This document shows positions 22,798-33,946 of a stretch of 64,000 nucleotides of DNA, piece after piece. A program made the position numbers and the translations under genes. Under the pieces are notes generated by a model. The model was given only the letters and a program-made list of their open reading frames with translations, had not been told where the DNA came from and ran no database searches. The stretch lies in the NCBI GenBank assembly GCA_037783415.1, contig JAZGTN010000223.1:62001-126000 (forward strand), written 5' to 3'. Within the stretch, counting starts at the first letter, position 1. Each line of letters opens with the position of its first letter. Origin of the DNA: Leptasterias polaris. Taxonomy: Eukaryota > Echinodermata > Asteroidea > Forcipulatida > Asteriidae.

Positions 22798-24640
22798 AAT
22801 GAATTCGAAAGTTGACTAAAAATAGAGAGAGATCGGGTTCGAGGTCATGAAAGGTCACTTGCCATAGCCAGCGATCGATAACACCACCGTGCGCGTGTCT
22901 CGCGCTGTGCTAATAATAGCTTATAAATGTTTGCGGTTTTTGAACTGTACACACGGGGTACGGGTCTGGTCATCGTGTAATGTTTGTACATGTACTATGT
23001 AAGTGCAACGAAGCTGGGTTCTGATGTTTGAACTACACACCGGCATAGCTGTGTGTAAAGATTACTGGTTTTTACTCTGTGATTTATAATTACACATGCT
23101 TTGCGCTTCACGTAATAAGTAATGCATTCAAACAAATCTTTCAATAGTTGTACAGTGTTATACTCTATGGTTATACACACTTATATCATATATGCTGGAG
23201 GGTGGTTTTGTGGGCTGGAGTAATTACTTTTGTTCGGTTTTCAAATCACTTCTGTAACAGTCAGTGCATGGAGAAAAGTGCTTCCTTTTATTTGCATGAC
23301 CGCCACGGTTTTCCATAAACAATGAGCTTGGAGGACACGTTTTCAAAAATTCATTTAGGGAAAATTTATTATTGTAACAAAACAAAAACATCACATAACG
23401 AAGCAACAATGTTTCATTATACCTACAAAAACTATGACATAATTTTCTGTGTTCAAAATAAAGAAATATAAGACCAAAAACAAAGCATCCGTGTGTGCAG
23501 AATTAGAAATAATTAAGTGTCTCCGGAAAAGTCATTTGCTTAATATATGATAGTTAACGTAATTGGGCAGAAGAATTTTACTCATAGAATGTTAGCTACA
23601 CTATTGATCTAGTCTTTCACTGTATTCTTTATTTTAAAGGATTCTCGAAACAGTCAAGAATACTTTAAGAATTCGTCTTCGTCAGCGTTTATACCGTTCA
23701 GAATCGAAATGGCCGCCATATTTCGTTTGTAAATGAGAGCCCTTACTTGATTGGTAAAACCGTGAACCAAACTGAGTGTGCTATGTTGCTATGTAACCAA
23801 TCAGCTGCTGCGTAAGGAAACGTATGGCTCCTTACTTACTACACAGAACTGAATGCGGTTTTGAGTAAACATTGAGGTGCCCGACTATCTTGTGAGAACA
23901 CTCACTATGCAGTATAATTATATACACGAGTCATTGCTATTATAACAAAATTTCATCAAGGTTTCGTTTGTTTTGTTTGAAAAACTTTTACACTTGTCCT
24001 CTAGATTACTGAGAAGGAAAAACCAACAATGATTGCATTTTTGGTCTTACAAACTGTTTACTGTGGCTTCCTCACGTTTGGCTCTCCAAATGCTTGGTGC
24101 ATTCGTCTAAAGAAAGAGGCCTAATCCCGCAAGCCCACTATAAAAAAATATAATACAACAAAATAAACAAATATTTTTAAGCATAATTCCATTCCTCCGA
24201 TATAAGTAGATAATATTGTTTTACCCTTCTCTCTAGGGAACCTATGATCAGTTAACCAATTTAAAAAAATGTTTACCACCATATTAATGACAACACTTTG
24301 ACATTTGTTTTCTTGTTTTATGGAAACATTCATTTATTTTAAGTTTCTTCTTTCAGCTGCATGAATTTCTCACACACATACCCACATTTTCATGTACACT
24401 AGTACAAATTAATTATATTAAACATTTAAATATTAATGCTAAGTATAATTAAAAGCAACTAAAGGACGCCCAGGCAATTAGTAGACTGGTATAAAGCATC
24501 AATGTTGAAATATTTGTTGTATGCTCCCTCTTATCTCTGGAGTGGATCCATTTGCAATACAGCATTTGGCACACTTGGTCGTGAGTATTGCTTAAAATAA
24601 GTTTACTATTGATACTAAACGGAAGCCACAAAAAGCAATG
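22798..24640 (+). repeat. duplicated segment, copy 2 (empty-site version)
   Basis: Matches copy 1 (9641-13181) across its length apart from small indels, but lacks the foldback insertion (junction at about 22941) and the LINE insertion (junction at about 23915). Homology stops at AAAAAGCAATG. Like copy 1 it includes a GC-richer block with AAAATGGCCGCC-like and CCAAT words (about 23700-23800). No coding frame is supported. Confidence 0.85.
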
Positions 24641-25278
24641 AACGTGGCTTTTTCTTTATCTTAAATCCACAATGAACATTGATTTTTCTTTATCTTACAG
24701 TCATTATACAGAATTGAAAACTTTATGAAGTTCACACTGGAACCTTTTTTTCTGTGAAATATGAATTCATAATCAAGAAAACTGTATCTGAAACTCTTAA
24801 AACAAATGCACTATATTACTGATTTCGGTTGTTAGAACCCAAAATAACGACAATGTATTTACGTGCTGACAACTGAGCATACTTGTTCACTATTTTCTCC
24901 TGACTCACACAACGGATTGAGCAAAAATGTTCACAGATTTGTTTTTTCAAGTATACGGTTGATCACACAAAACATCAATATTGTCTGCAACTATTTTTTG
25001 TTGGCTGTACCAATCCTCTATAACACCTAATAAACAAACAATTAGGCAATTATCTAGCAGTACTTTGTTACAACATAAATAATAAATGACCGAAAAGGTA
25101 GGGTCTTAGATTGTTTTGTTTTTTTTCTATGTAAAGACTTATTTATAGGCAAAATTATACAGAAAGATTCTATAAAATCACATGTGAAAGTTTCAGCTGA
25201 ATACAGTGTCTAAAAATGCTGGTAAAACAGCCAAAAACTTTCGCGGTATTTACACAAGAACGCAAAATCCATCCACGT
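24641..25278. other. no gene recognised
   Basis: AT-rich, with a short local duplication of TTTTTCTTTATCTTA at about 24650-24700. Possibly the 3' flank of the candidate gene at 25279-27265. Confidence 0.35.
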
Positions 25279-27265
25279 TTAGCGAAGTGACGGATATCTC
25301 TGGTTGCAGAAATCTGGCCAGGTTACAATATCAGGAAGACACCAGACACTGGTCAAGTTCTCCTGCTGCAAGTACCTCCGGACAGAATCCTCCAAAACTT
25401 TAACGTGATACAACGGTAGGTCAGTCACAGAGAGGCCTGAAATTTGAGGGGAAAAAAAAGTACCAGGTTAGGTAACATAATTACCAAAAATGGACTCAAA
25501 ATAATATAAGGTTATTGAAATAACCAGGGTTACTGTGCACAGAAATGTCTTAACCTGAACGTAAATGGTCAAGTTAAAGACTGAATTTTTGCATCTGCAC
25601 AGATATCAGAATTTAAAAATAAATTGAGTACAGCGACCCAGTTGGGACAAGTCAAGACCAAAATGTACTATAAATGCAATAAAACCAAGTGCAATTCGAA
25701 TAAAAGACTTGTATTGCACAATACTATCATACCTAAAATAATAAGAGGAAAAAAAGGCTAAATCACTTTGCATATGATCATCATACATGGTGTACATAAA
25801 AGCAATGATGAATGTTTGGTAAACTTCTTGGGCGCACTTGTATTTCATGCATTTCTGATAAAGGAAATGTTTTACTATCTCTGGACTAAAAAAAAATAAT
25901 AATTGTCTCTTGTTGTAATGACAAAATTCAGCATGATCACACCAAGACAAAACTAATAAAAAGCAGCCAAAGGATTGTGTTTACAACAAACGTATTGGCT
26001 ACAGTGTCGATACTGTCAACTCGCCCACTCCAAAGTTGCCCACTACAAAGTCGCCCCCTATTAAGACGCATTGTTTTTGTGTACACCTTTTTGGGGGCCT
26101 TAGTTTTTTCACCTGTCTCGTTAAATTTAGTTTTTGCCATGATGCCCCCTAATTCAGACAAAAATGCTGTGGTGCCCTTTTCACATAATTGCTATCTCTG
26201 CCTCCTCCTCATTGGCTTGGCATAGTATACATCCCTTTTTTCAATTGCGTTGTATGTTCTGACATGAATATTGGCCAAATTCATGAAACGAGAAACGAGT
26301 TCAACTTACCAGTTAACTAGTTTACATTTAATACTAATAGAGCTGACATTAACAGAAATAAAAATGTGTGCACCTACCACTTTTCTGTTGGTGATTCAAA
26401 TGGTGCAACTCCAGAAATAACAGAACTACAGAAGATGCACAAAATAAATAAAAATAGTTGAAGTAATGAATCTGTACAACATGTCTAAAATTAACACGTA
26501 CACATCATACATGGTACTTCTTGTTGAATGCACGTTAACTTCATGTAAATAAACACAAACAAGAATTTGAAATTGCATCCTTTCAAACAAACTGCAAAGT
26601 CATCTGGATCTACATACGGCGGGACTACAGGTATACTGTAATTGATGGACAGCTGGTAATGGTTACATCTGTACGTACATGTATCATTGTATGTTCTCAT
26701 AAAACATTTTTTTAAATCAATAAATTATAGGTGCTTGGCTGTTGGCCAACAACTCGCCTTTTTAAAAGTTTTTAATTGGTACCATAAACTTACACATTGG
26801 AAGATTCTGAAATGTCCCCCTTCAACATTTTCTGGTCCAACTCCACGATGGTGTTGACGTAACCGGTGGCTCAAAAGGGGGGTAGCAGTCCCTGATGAAT
26901 GGACAGCAGATCTATAAAAGTTAAAAATATTTTTGTTTGTGTTAAATTTAATCAAGAAGTAGACCAATGAAGAATATATATCAATAAAAATAAATAAAAA
27001 TACATGGCAGCATTATGATTATGTGATTGTTTTACTGTTAAAAAGTATGAATACTTAGAGAGCCTTTTCATTCAATCAAATGGCACACTTTGACACTATC
27101 AAAATAGGCCCACGATTTCTGGCAAACCAAAATGCCTCCTATCCTACAGAACAGAGTGGTCACATTGGTATTAAAATAATCAAGATTTATATAAAGAAAA
27201 CTCACTTGTGTGTGCATATCTAACAGCAATCTCGCCAGGTCAGCGTTCGAAAGACTCAGTCCCAT
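25279..27265 (-). CDS. candidate multi-exon gene, unrecognised
   Basis: Exon-like pieces on the minus strand, read right to left. (a) 27265-27206: ATG in a strong context (AAAGCCATGG), 20 codons MGLSLSNADL.., donor GTGAGT. (b) A possible short exon from 27142 after TTCTGTAG. (c) 26869-26794: preceded by a pyrimidine tract ending in GAG, 24 full codons (TGYVNTIVELDQKML..), donor GTAAGT. (d) From 26635, after TTACAG: in phase with (c), IPVVPPYVDPDDFAVCLK; its 3' end is unclear. (e) 25436-25279: a clear acceptor (TTTCCCCTCAAATTTCAG), 51 codons LSVTDLPLYHVKVLEDSV.. to TAA. The phase from (d) to (e) does not close, so an exon is missing or the gene is degraded. No family recognised. The amino-acid texture looks like real protein, but each exon is short. 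Confidence 0.33.
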
Positions 27266-27779
27266 GGCTTTACTTCTCCAGGTATCTTCCTAGTCTAGTC
27301 CTACGTCCAAGATGGTCCAAGCACCGACGACACAGGACCCTTTCAATTTCATGCTGGATGGAACTTGGAAGTAACAACTTTTGGAGTTTTCTATACCTGA
27401 CATGGCGTTTGACCGACGCACTCTTTGATCGTTTTAGGGCCTATTCTGTCAACTTTGGCCTCCCAATTTTCTTCCTGGGTTTATTGGCAACCGTTGAATC
27501 CAGTTTAGATCTAGTAAATTGACCTTTCAGACTCTAACATCGATAAAAGCCGTGGTATAACTTATGAAGATTGCAAAGATATTTTTTATCGACAACGCGA
27601 GTGTGTACACAGCAACTCCAAACAACCTCGCACGCGCGGAAACTGTGCTCACCACTATACACGACAAACACAAAATAGATATTCTCCTATTTTAGTGGGT
27701 ACGAGGTAACATAAACATGAACCATTTGCGAATCTTTCCAACTGAAAATGGACAACTATTATCGAGTGTGTGAGGGCAG

Positions 27780-28004
27780 CATTCAACGAATTGTCTTCAA
27801 AAAAGACTTCTCGTCTCAGTGAGACGAAAAGTCTTTTCGTGATATTGTTTTACTAATTTCTCAAAAACTACAGCACCTCAGCCACTAATATTTTAAGGGA
27901 AGCTTTCGACTATCAATATCTTTAAACCATGTAAGTTTAGTGTGAATCTGTGAGCTTTTTTGTTTTGTATCTTACCAGAAGTATAGAGCTCCTTTAAAAG
28001 TTTT
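27780..28004 (-). repeat. dispersed palindrome-centred repeat
   Basis: Core GTCTCAGTGAGAC at 27813-27825 within a longer imperfect palindrome (AAGACTTCTCGTCTC..). The downstream AT-rich block resembles that after 5425 and 5709. Ends at AGAAGTATAGAGCTCCTTT next to the minisatellite. Confidence 0.5.
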
Positions 28005-28782
28005 CTACCATTTTGCCAAAAAGGTGCGCCGCTACAAAACCAGTATTGGCCCGGTACAGTTTTTCTATCATTTTGCCAACATGGTGTGCCACTACAAAAT
28101 CAGTATTGACCCAGTACAGTTTTTCTATCATATTGCCAAAATGATGTGCCGCTACAAAAACCAGTAGGCCTATTGGCCCATTAAAGGTTTTCTACCATTT
28201 GTCGAAATGGTGTACCGCTACAAAACCAGTATTGGCCCATTAAAGTTTTTCTACCATTTTGCCGAAATGGTGTGCCGCTACAAAACCAGTATTGGCCCAT
28301 TAAAGGTTTTCTACCATTTTGCCAAAAAGGTGCGCCACTGCAAAACCAGTATTGGCCCAGTGTAGGTTTTCTACCATTTTTCCAAAATGATGTTCCGCTA
28401 CAAAACCAGTATTGGCCCATTAAAGGTTTTCTAACTTATTGCCGAAATGGTGTGCCGCTACAAAACCAGTAGCCTATTGACCCAATGTAGGTTTTCTACC
28501 ATTTTTCCAAAAGGTTGTGCCGCTACAAAACCAGTTTTGGCCCAGTATAGGTTTTCTATCATTTTGCCGAAATGGTGTGCCGCCATGCAGTATTGGCCAG
28601 GTATAGGTTTTCTACCATTTTGCCGAAATGGTGTGCCGCTACAAAACCAGTAATGGCCCGGTACAGTTTTTCTATCATTTTGCCAACATGGTGTGCCACT
28701 ACAAAACCAGTATTGACCCAGTACAGTTTTTCTATCATATTGCCAAAATGGCGTTCCGCTACAAAATAAGTATTGACCCATT
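28005..28782 (-). repeat. 60-bp minisatellite array (about 13 units)
   Basis: Unit reads TTTTCTACCATTTTGCCGAA then ATGGTGTGCCGCTACAAAAC then CAGTATTGGCCCATTAAAGG. Each unit holds the near-palindrome CCATTTTGCCGAAATGG. The array continues after the LINE at 32230-32345. The inverse array is at 32840-33456. Confidence 0.95.
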
Positions 28783-28910
28783 AAAGGTCGCTGCACTGCA
28801 CTGTGGCGACCACCTGGTGTGAAATTGCTCTGCAAATTTTGTGCAATTTTTTAAGTTTCAGTGTTTTATTCACCTCGTTTTCTTCTGCTCTTGCTATAGT
28901 TTTGAGCAAG

Positions 28911-31844
28911 ATGTCTCCGAGACCAAAATGTGTGTGGAAATGTGTGTTTTTAATGACACTGGTGTGCAGTTTTTACTACGACACATTTGCCCATCCAGCC
29001 CAGCTCTCCGATACATCATGCCAGCGGCCATTACCTATTGTGTACGGGAGGGACGAGCTATTGAATTTGAGGTCACAGGTTAGGAGCTCTTCAAGTCTTT
29101 CTATTCCCACCGAGTTTAACTTTCTCAAAAAACGTCACCGAGGAAGAAAAGGAGGTGTACGTCAGCGACTAAAGCGGCGTAAGTTCAACCCACCCTTACC
29201 GTCGATAATCACGGGTAATACACAATCTCTGAGAAATAAATTGGATGAACTGAGAGCATGTTCTTCTTTTCGATATGAATATCGGGAAAGTAGCCTTATG
29301 TGTTTTACCGAGACTTGGTTCAAGGACTCTGACACCCCATACGCTTCTACCATTGATGGGTTCACATGTGAACGACTTGACAGAACTCCGGATTCAGGAA
29401 AGTCCTCTGGAGGCGGTGTCTGTATTTACATTAACAATAGATGGTGCAATAATATAAGTGTAAAAAAACGGCTCTGTACACCTGACATAGAGTTATTGAC
29501 TGTTGGGCTGCGGCCATTTTACTTGCCACGTGAGTTCAATCAACTTTTTATTACTGTTGTTTACATCCATCCTCGTGCAGATGTTGAGATTGCATCTGCT
29601 AAAATACATGAGGTTATTCAGCAACTCGAGACCCAATCACCGGATGCATTCAAAATCATTTTGGGTGACTTCAACTCATGCAACCTTGATCATGTACTAC
29701 CCCATTACCATCAATATGTCAATGTACCAACAAGAGGGAACCGCACGTTAGATAAATGTTATGGTAACATTCCAAAAGCTTATAAAGCATGCAGGAAAGC
29801 AGGTTTGGGATCATCAGATCATGACATGGTCCATCTTATTCCGGCGTACAAACAAAAGCTTAAACAACAAAAGCCAATTGTGAAGACAGTACGAAGCTGG
29901 ACAAGGGAAAACAATGAAACTCTTCAAGCTTGCTTTGAGTGCACGGATTGGAATGTGTTCACGGCTTCAAACTCACTTAACGATGCCACAGAGGTCATTA
30001 GCGACTACATACAATTTTGCGAAAATTTAGCTATTCCTGAGAAAGTCATCAAGATATATCCAAACAGTAAGCCCTGGGTCACCAAAGACATCCGCGAACT
30101 TCTAAAACGGAAACAACAGGCTTTTTTGAACAATGAGATTGAGGAAAAGCGGAAACTTCAAAAAGAAATAAAGAAACACATTTTACATTCAAAGCAGCAA
30201 TTTGGTGCTAAAATCAAACGCAACTTCAGCTGTGGCAACCCCAAGACAGCATGGCAGGGAATGCGGACAATAACTGGGTGCGGCAAGAAACAAGGTCTTT
30301 GTGTACCTGGAGGAGTTAATCACATGGACTTCGCGAACAATTTAAATCAATTCTATGCTCGTTTTGACGTGCATGACGTTATCACTGTTCTCGATGCCAC
30401 GAAAGAGACTATACATGCAAATCTGAATGACTCCGGTATCGTAGATATTTGTATTTCTGATGTAGAGAAGATGTTTAGTGCTGTCAAATCTAGCAAAGCG
30501 GGGGGTCCAGATAAAGTGTCGGGTAAATCTTTAAAAGTCTGTTTTAAACAGCTTGCCCCAGTTTTTCATAATCTGTTTGAATGGTCACTTAATTGTTTTA
30601 CTGTCCCAGAAATTTGGAAAACTGCAGTTATCATTCCAGTGCCAAAAGTAACCAAGCCATGTGAATTGAATGACTACCGGCCAGTGGCACTCACCTCTAT
30701 TGCTATGAAATGTTTAGAGCGCATAGTTAGAGATACTGTTGTAGAACAGACTAAACCATTCATTGATCCTCTGCAGTTCGCCTATCAGGCAAAGAGAGGA
30801 GTGGAAGATGCTGTTATAACGATGTTACATCAAATTTATAAACACCTGGACAAGCCAAAGTCATATGTACGAACTCTTTTTATTGATTTTTCATCAGCTT
30901 TTAACACTATACAGCCTCATATCCTAATAAGGAAACTTCAAACCATGGGAATTAATCCTTATTTATCATTGTGGATAAGTGATTTTCTTTCAGGACGGTC
31001 ACAGCGGGTTAAGGTAGCAAATTCCTTTTCAAACATAATTTGTTCTAATACTGGTGCTCCCCAGGGTTGTGTCTTGTCACCACTGCTTTTTACTTTATAT
31101 ACTAGTGATCTTAGGTGTTTTAATTCTTCATGTTCCATTGTTAAGTATGCAGATGATACGTCACTGACAGGGCTGATTTCAAACGAAGATGAGGACGCAT
31201 ATAGGAATGAAGTTGCCCGCTTTGTAAGGTGGTGTGACGACAACCATTTAGTGCTCAATGTTCATAAAACAAAAGAGATAATTTTCGATTTCCGGAAACA
31301 AAAAAATGCAATTATGCCTCTAAAGATTAAAAATGTAGATGTTGAGATTGTGACTGAGTACAAGTATCTTGGAACTTTTATTGACAGTAAGCTAAATTGG
31401 AACACAAACACACAAAAGATTTATAACAAAGCGAACCAACGGCTTTACTTTCTACGCAAGTTAAGATATTTTAAGGTGGACAGTGATACCATGTTTTTAT
31501 TTTATCAAAGTGTTATTCAATCGGTTGTTACTTTTTGTAGTATTGTCTGGTTCAATAGTCTGACTAACAAAAACTTGAAGAAGCTTCGTAGAGTCACCAA
31601 GGCTGCCAGCAGGGTTATCGGTATTAGTGTTCAAGAAATGGACTGTATTAATGATCAAGCTTTATTAGGAAAACTTAACCTGATCTGTACAGATAAAACC
31701 CACCCATTACATTCCCAAATTGTTTTTAGTAGGGCAGGGAGAATCTTGCAATCGCATTTGCGGACAAACCGCCATAAGTTTTCTTTTTTACCCAGTGCAA
31801 TTCGAATGTTTAACATAAATCACAGGAGAGAGTTTTTAACTTAG
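28911..31844 (+). CDS. LINE endonuclease-reverse transcriptase ORF, intact
   Basis: 977 codons from ATG 28911. The frame is open upstream to at least 28803, but only through GTG, so 28911 is the first ATG. A basic segment (KKRHRGRKGG.. RLKRRK) follows the N-terminus. The APE-type endonuclease starts near residue 100 (SIITGNTQSLRNK), with TETWF, GGGVCIYI, GDFN at 252-255 and SSDH at 301-304. Reverse transcriptase follows: FIDFSSAF at 657-664 (motif A), GAPQGCVLSPLL (motif B) and YADD at 746-749 (catalytic). The C-terminus is a short thumb/tail region without an RNase H domain. All core catalytic residues I can check are present and there is no frameshift. Target-primed reverse transcription would be the mechanism (family knowledge). 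Confidence 0.93.
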   Translation: MSPRPKCVWKCVFLMTLVCSFYYDTFAHPAQLSDTSCQRPLPIVYGRDELLNLRSQVRSSSSLSIPTEFNFLKKRHRGRKGGVRQRLKRRKFNPPLPSIITGNTQSLRNKLDELRACSSFRYEYRESSLMCFTETWFKDSDTPYASTIDGFTCERLDRTPDSGKSSGGGVCIYINNRWCNNISVKKRLCTPDIELLTVGLRPFYLPREFNQLFITVVYIHPRADVEIASAKIHEVIQQLETQSPDAFKIILGDFNSCNLDHVLPHYHQYVNVPTRGNRTLDKCYGNIPKAYKACRKAGLGSSDHDMVHLIPAYKQKLKQQKPIVKTVRSWTRENNETLQACFECTDWNVFTASNSLNDATEVISDYIQFCENLAIPEKVIKIYPNSKPWVTKDIRELLKRKQQAFLNNEIEEKRKLQKEIKKHILHSKQQFGAKIKRNFSCGNPKTAWQGMRTITGCGKKQGLCVPGGVNHMDFANNLNQFYARFDVHDVITVLDATKETIHANLNDSGIVDICISDVEKMFSAVKSSKAGGPDKVSGKSLKVCFKQLAPVFHNLFEWSLNCFTVPEIWKTAVIIPVPKVTKPCELNDYRPVALTSIAMKCLERIVRDTVVEQTKPFIDPLQFAYQAKRGVEDAVITMLHQIYKHLDKPKSYVRTLFIDFSSAFNTIQPHILIRKLQTMGINPYLSLWISDFLSGRSQRVKVANSFSNIICSNTGAPQGCVLSPLLFTLYTSDLRCFNSSCSIVKYADDTSLTGLISNEDEDAYRNEVARFVRWCDDNHLVLNVHKTKEIIFDFRKQKNAIMPLKIKNVDVEIVTEYKYLGTFIDSKLNWNTNTQKIYNKANQRLYFLRKLRYFKVDSDTMFLFYQSVIQSVVTFCSIVWFNSLTNKNLKKLRRVTKAASRVIGISVQEMDCINDQALLGKLNLICTDKTHPLHSQIVFSRAGRILQSHLRTNRHKFSFLPSAIRMFNINHRREFLT

Positions 31845-32145
31845 GAAAGGGAGGTGAACTTGTGCATGTAGCCTGTATTTGTTCTGTAATAATTTTAAAA
31901 CACTATTTTATTTATTGTAATTATTGAGTGATGTGTCCTGGAGTGGATGTTTGTATTTTTACATAAACTCTGGATTGTTTAACATAAATCACAGGAGGGA
32001 GTTTTTAAAGGAAGGGGAGGGGGATTTGCATATCATGTAGCCTGTATTTTGTATTTCTATTTTTAATCTGTATTGTTGTAAAAAAAAAAATTATTGTAAT
32101 TTTTGTGTGGTGTGTCTTAAAGTGGATGTCTGTATTTTTATATAT
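31808..32145 (+). repeat. ~169-bp tandem duplication across the LINE ORF end and 3' UTR
   Basis: TTTAACATAAATCACAGGAG at 31808 recurs at 31977, with the rest of the block (AGCCTGTATTT, GTGGATGT.TGTATTTTTA). The first copy encodes the last codons and the stop. The second lies wholly in the 3' UTR. Confidence 0.8.
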
Positions 32146-32229
32146 ACTTTTCACACCAGGAAAAGGAATTTCATGTACTTTTTAACATGACTAATAAAAG
32201 TTTGAATTGAATTGAATTGAATTGAATTG

Positions 32230-32345
32230 AAAGGTTTTCTAACATATTGCCAAAACGGTGTGCTGCTAAGTACAAAACCAGTATTGCCCCAGTGTATGTT
32301 TTCTACCATTTTGCCGAAATGGTGTGCCGCTACAATTGCCCAGCA
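32230..32345 (-). repeat. continuation of the 60-bp array after the LINE
   Basis: About 1.8 further units in the same orientation as 28005-28782, so the LINE interrupted a pre-existing array. Ends at a TTGCCCAGCACAC / CTATAGAAT stretch. Confidence 0.85.
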
Positions 32346-32839
32346 CACACGCATTCTATAGAATATAGTTTTGTTACGTGTCTATAAGTTTAATCCGTTT
32401 AGTTATAGAGAATAAAATGTAATTAGAGCTAGTTCTAGTGAACACACAAAAATCAGCTGTTTAGTTACTTTTCAACAGTTTTTGTTATTCGTCACGAGCT
32501 TTTTTAAAATCGGAAAGAAAAAAAAATCTGGGGGTATATATACATATGTTACACGCTAAGTTGGTTTTGTGCAGACTTTTGTCGACCAGGCCCAAGTTTC
32601 GTAGCGAATTCAGTCATTAATACACACCCAGCAAACAATACATTATTGGGCCAATGCTGGCATGTACCGGCGTTCATCCGGCAGTATCGGCACGGCACCG
32701 TTAAGTATGACGGTAATGAACCAGAACTGGGCCAGTGCTGGCCTTCTTCCGGTCAAGCGTCATGTCGTTGCCAGTAAAGTGCCTGCACTGGGTCAATGTC
32801 GGTTTTATAGCGGCAAACTATTTTAGTAAGGACGGAGGT
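32346..32839. other. loop between inverted minisatellite arrays
   Basis: Contains CTATAGAATATAG near 32354, then CCCAGCAAACAATACATT near 32626 and GGGCCAATGCTGGC words, related to 18420-18560. No ORF. Confidence 0.5.
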
Positions 32840-33456
32840 TTGCCTGTACTGGGCCAATACTGGTTTTGTTGCGGCACACCATTTCGGCAAAGTGGTAGAA
32901 AACCTATACTGGGCCAATACTGGTTTTGTAGCGGCACACCATGTTGGCAAAATGGTAGAAAACCTATACTGGGCCAATACTGGTTTTGTAGCAGCACGCC
33001 ATTTTGGCAAAATGGTAGAAAACCTATACTGGGCCAAAACTGGTTTTGTAGCGGCACACCATTTCGGCAAAATGGTAGAAAACCTATACTGGGCCAATAC
33101 TGGTTTTGTAGCAGCACGCCATTTCGGCAAAATGGTAGAAAACCTATACTGGGCCAAAACTGGTTTTGTAGCGGCACACCATTTTGGCAAAATGGTAGAA
33201 AACCTACACTGGGCCAATACTGGTTTTGTAGTGGTGCACCTTTTTGTCAAAATGGTAGAAAACCTTTAATGGGCCAATACTGCCTTTGTATCGGAACGCC
33301 ATTTTGGCAATATGTTAGAAAACCTTTAATGGGCCAATACTGGTTTTGTAGCGGCACATCATTTTGGCAATGATAGAAAAACTGTACTGGGTCAATACTG
33401 GTTTTGTAGCGGCACACCATTTCGGCAAAATGGTAGAAAACCTATACTGGGCCAAA
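32840..33456 (+). repeat. 60-bp minisatellite array, inverse orientation (about 10 units)
   Basis: Exact 60-bp steps from 32861 to 33341 (TGGTTTTGTAGCGGCACACC), with a 2-bp deletion near 33370. It faces the 28.0-kb array, so the two could be arms of one foldback element. The long frames through it are artefacts of the 60-bp (20-codon) period. Confidence 0.95.
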
Positions 33457-33946
33457 GTTTAAGCTCACGAAGAGACTTAAAAACTGCGAGTGGAAGCTTA
33501 GTAGTCCCTCGATCCCAGCGAAGGGCACGTAGCTGGATCGAGAGCTGCATAAACTAGGCGTGGCATGGGGACAAAGGAAAAGAACCACCCCGATGAGAGA
33601 AACACTGGCGCCCGTGGTAGTTGCTCAAGATACGGCAGCAAGGTTGAGTGATTCTTACTATGCTTCGGTGGTTCTCGGAGAAACTCTTCACAATGAAAAT
33701 CAAGAATCGGCGTTGAAGTTTGAGCTTAAATGTCAGTAAAAACAAGTTAATTATCACAGAGCTGTCACTTCCACTGTCTCCATAATACTTCCACAACAAA
33801 AAAGGTATTAAAAATCCAATGTAGGGGAAGAAAACCGAGAATAAACCGAGAGATTCCGTAGGAGCTGCTCACTGCGCTCAACACACGTCGCTTAAGCAGC
33901 TCTATAAAATAATATTTTTTTAAATTTGTAAACAAATTTGTGTTTT
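33457..33946. other. no gene recognised
   Basis: No supported ORF. A region of moderate GC around 33540-33620. Confidence 0.35.

Larger units (their letters stand above)
28788..32229 (+). mobile_element. apparently full-length LINE (Rex1/Babar- or CR1-group-like)
   Basis: A 3.44-kb element inserted inside the 60-bp array. The flanking 5-bp AAAGG at 28783-28787 and 32230-32234 fits a target duplication. The 3' end has AATAAA (32193-32198) followed by a (TTGAA)n tail, as in LINEs with short tandem tails. It has one long ORF and a short leader. The uninterrupted ORF makes it one of the youngest insertions in the window. Confidence 0.9.

Noticed and set aside
26794..26911. Longer version of the exon starting at 26911 after TTTTATAG
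   Set aside because: The frame that looks like protein (GYVNTIVELDQ) has a stop in the extra part; the pyrimidine tract ending GAG at 26870 gives a clean exon.
28803..28910. LINE ORF starting at 28803
   Set aside because: The codon there is GTG; the first ATG in frame is 28911.
32735..33373. 212- and 165-codon ORFs through the 60-bp array
   Set aside because: 60 bp is 20 codons without stops; repeats are non-coding minisatellite and also occur on the opposite strand at 28 kb.
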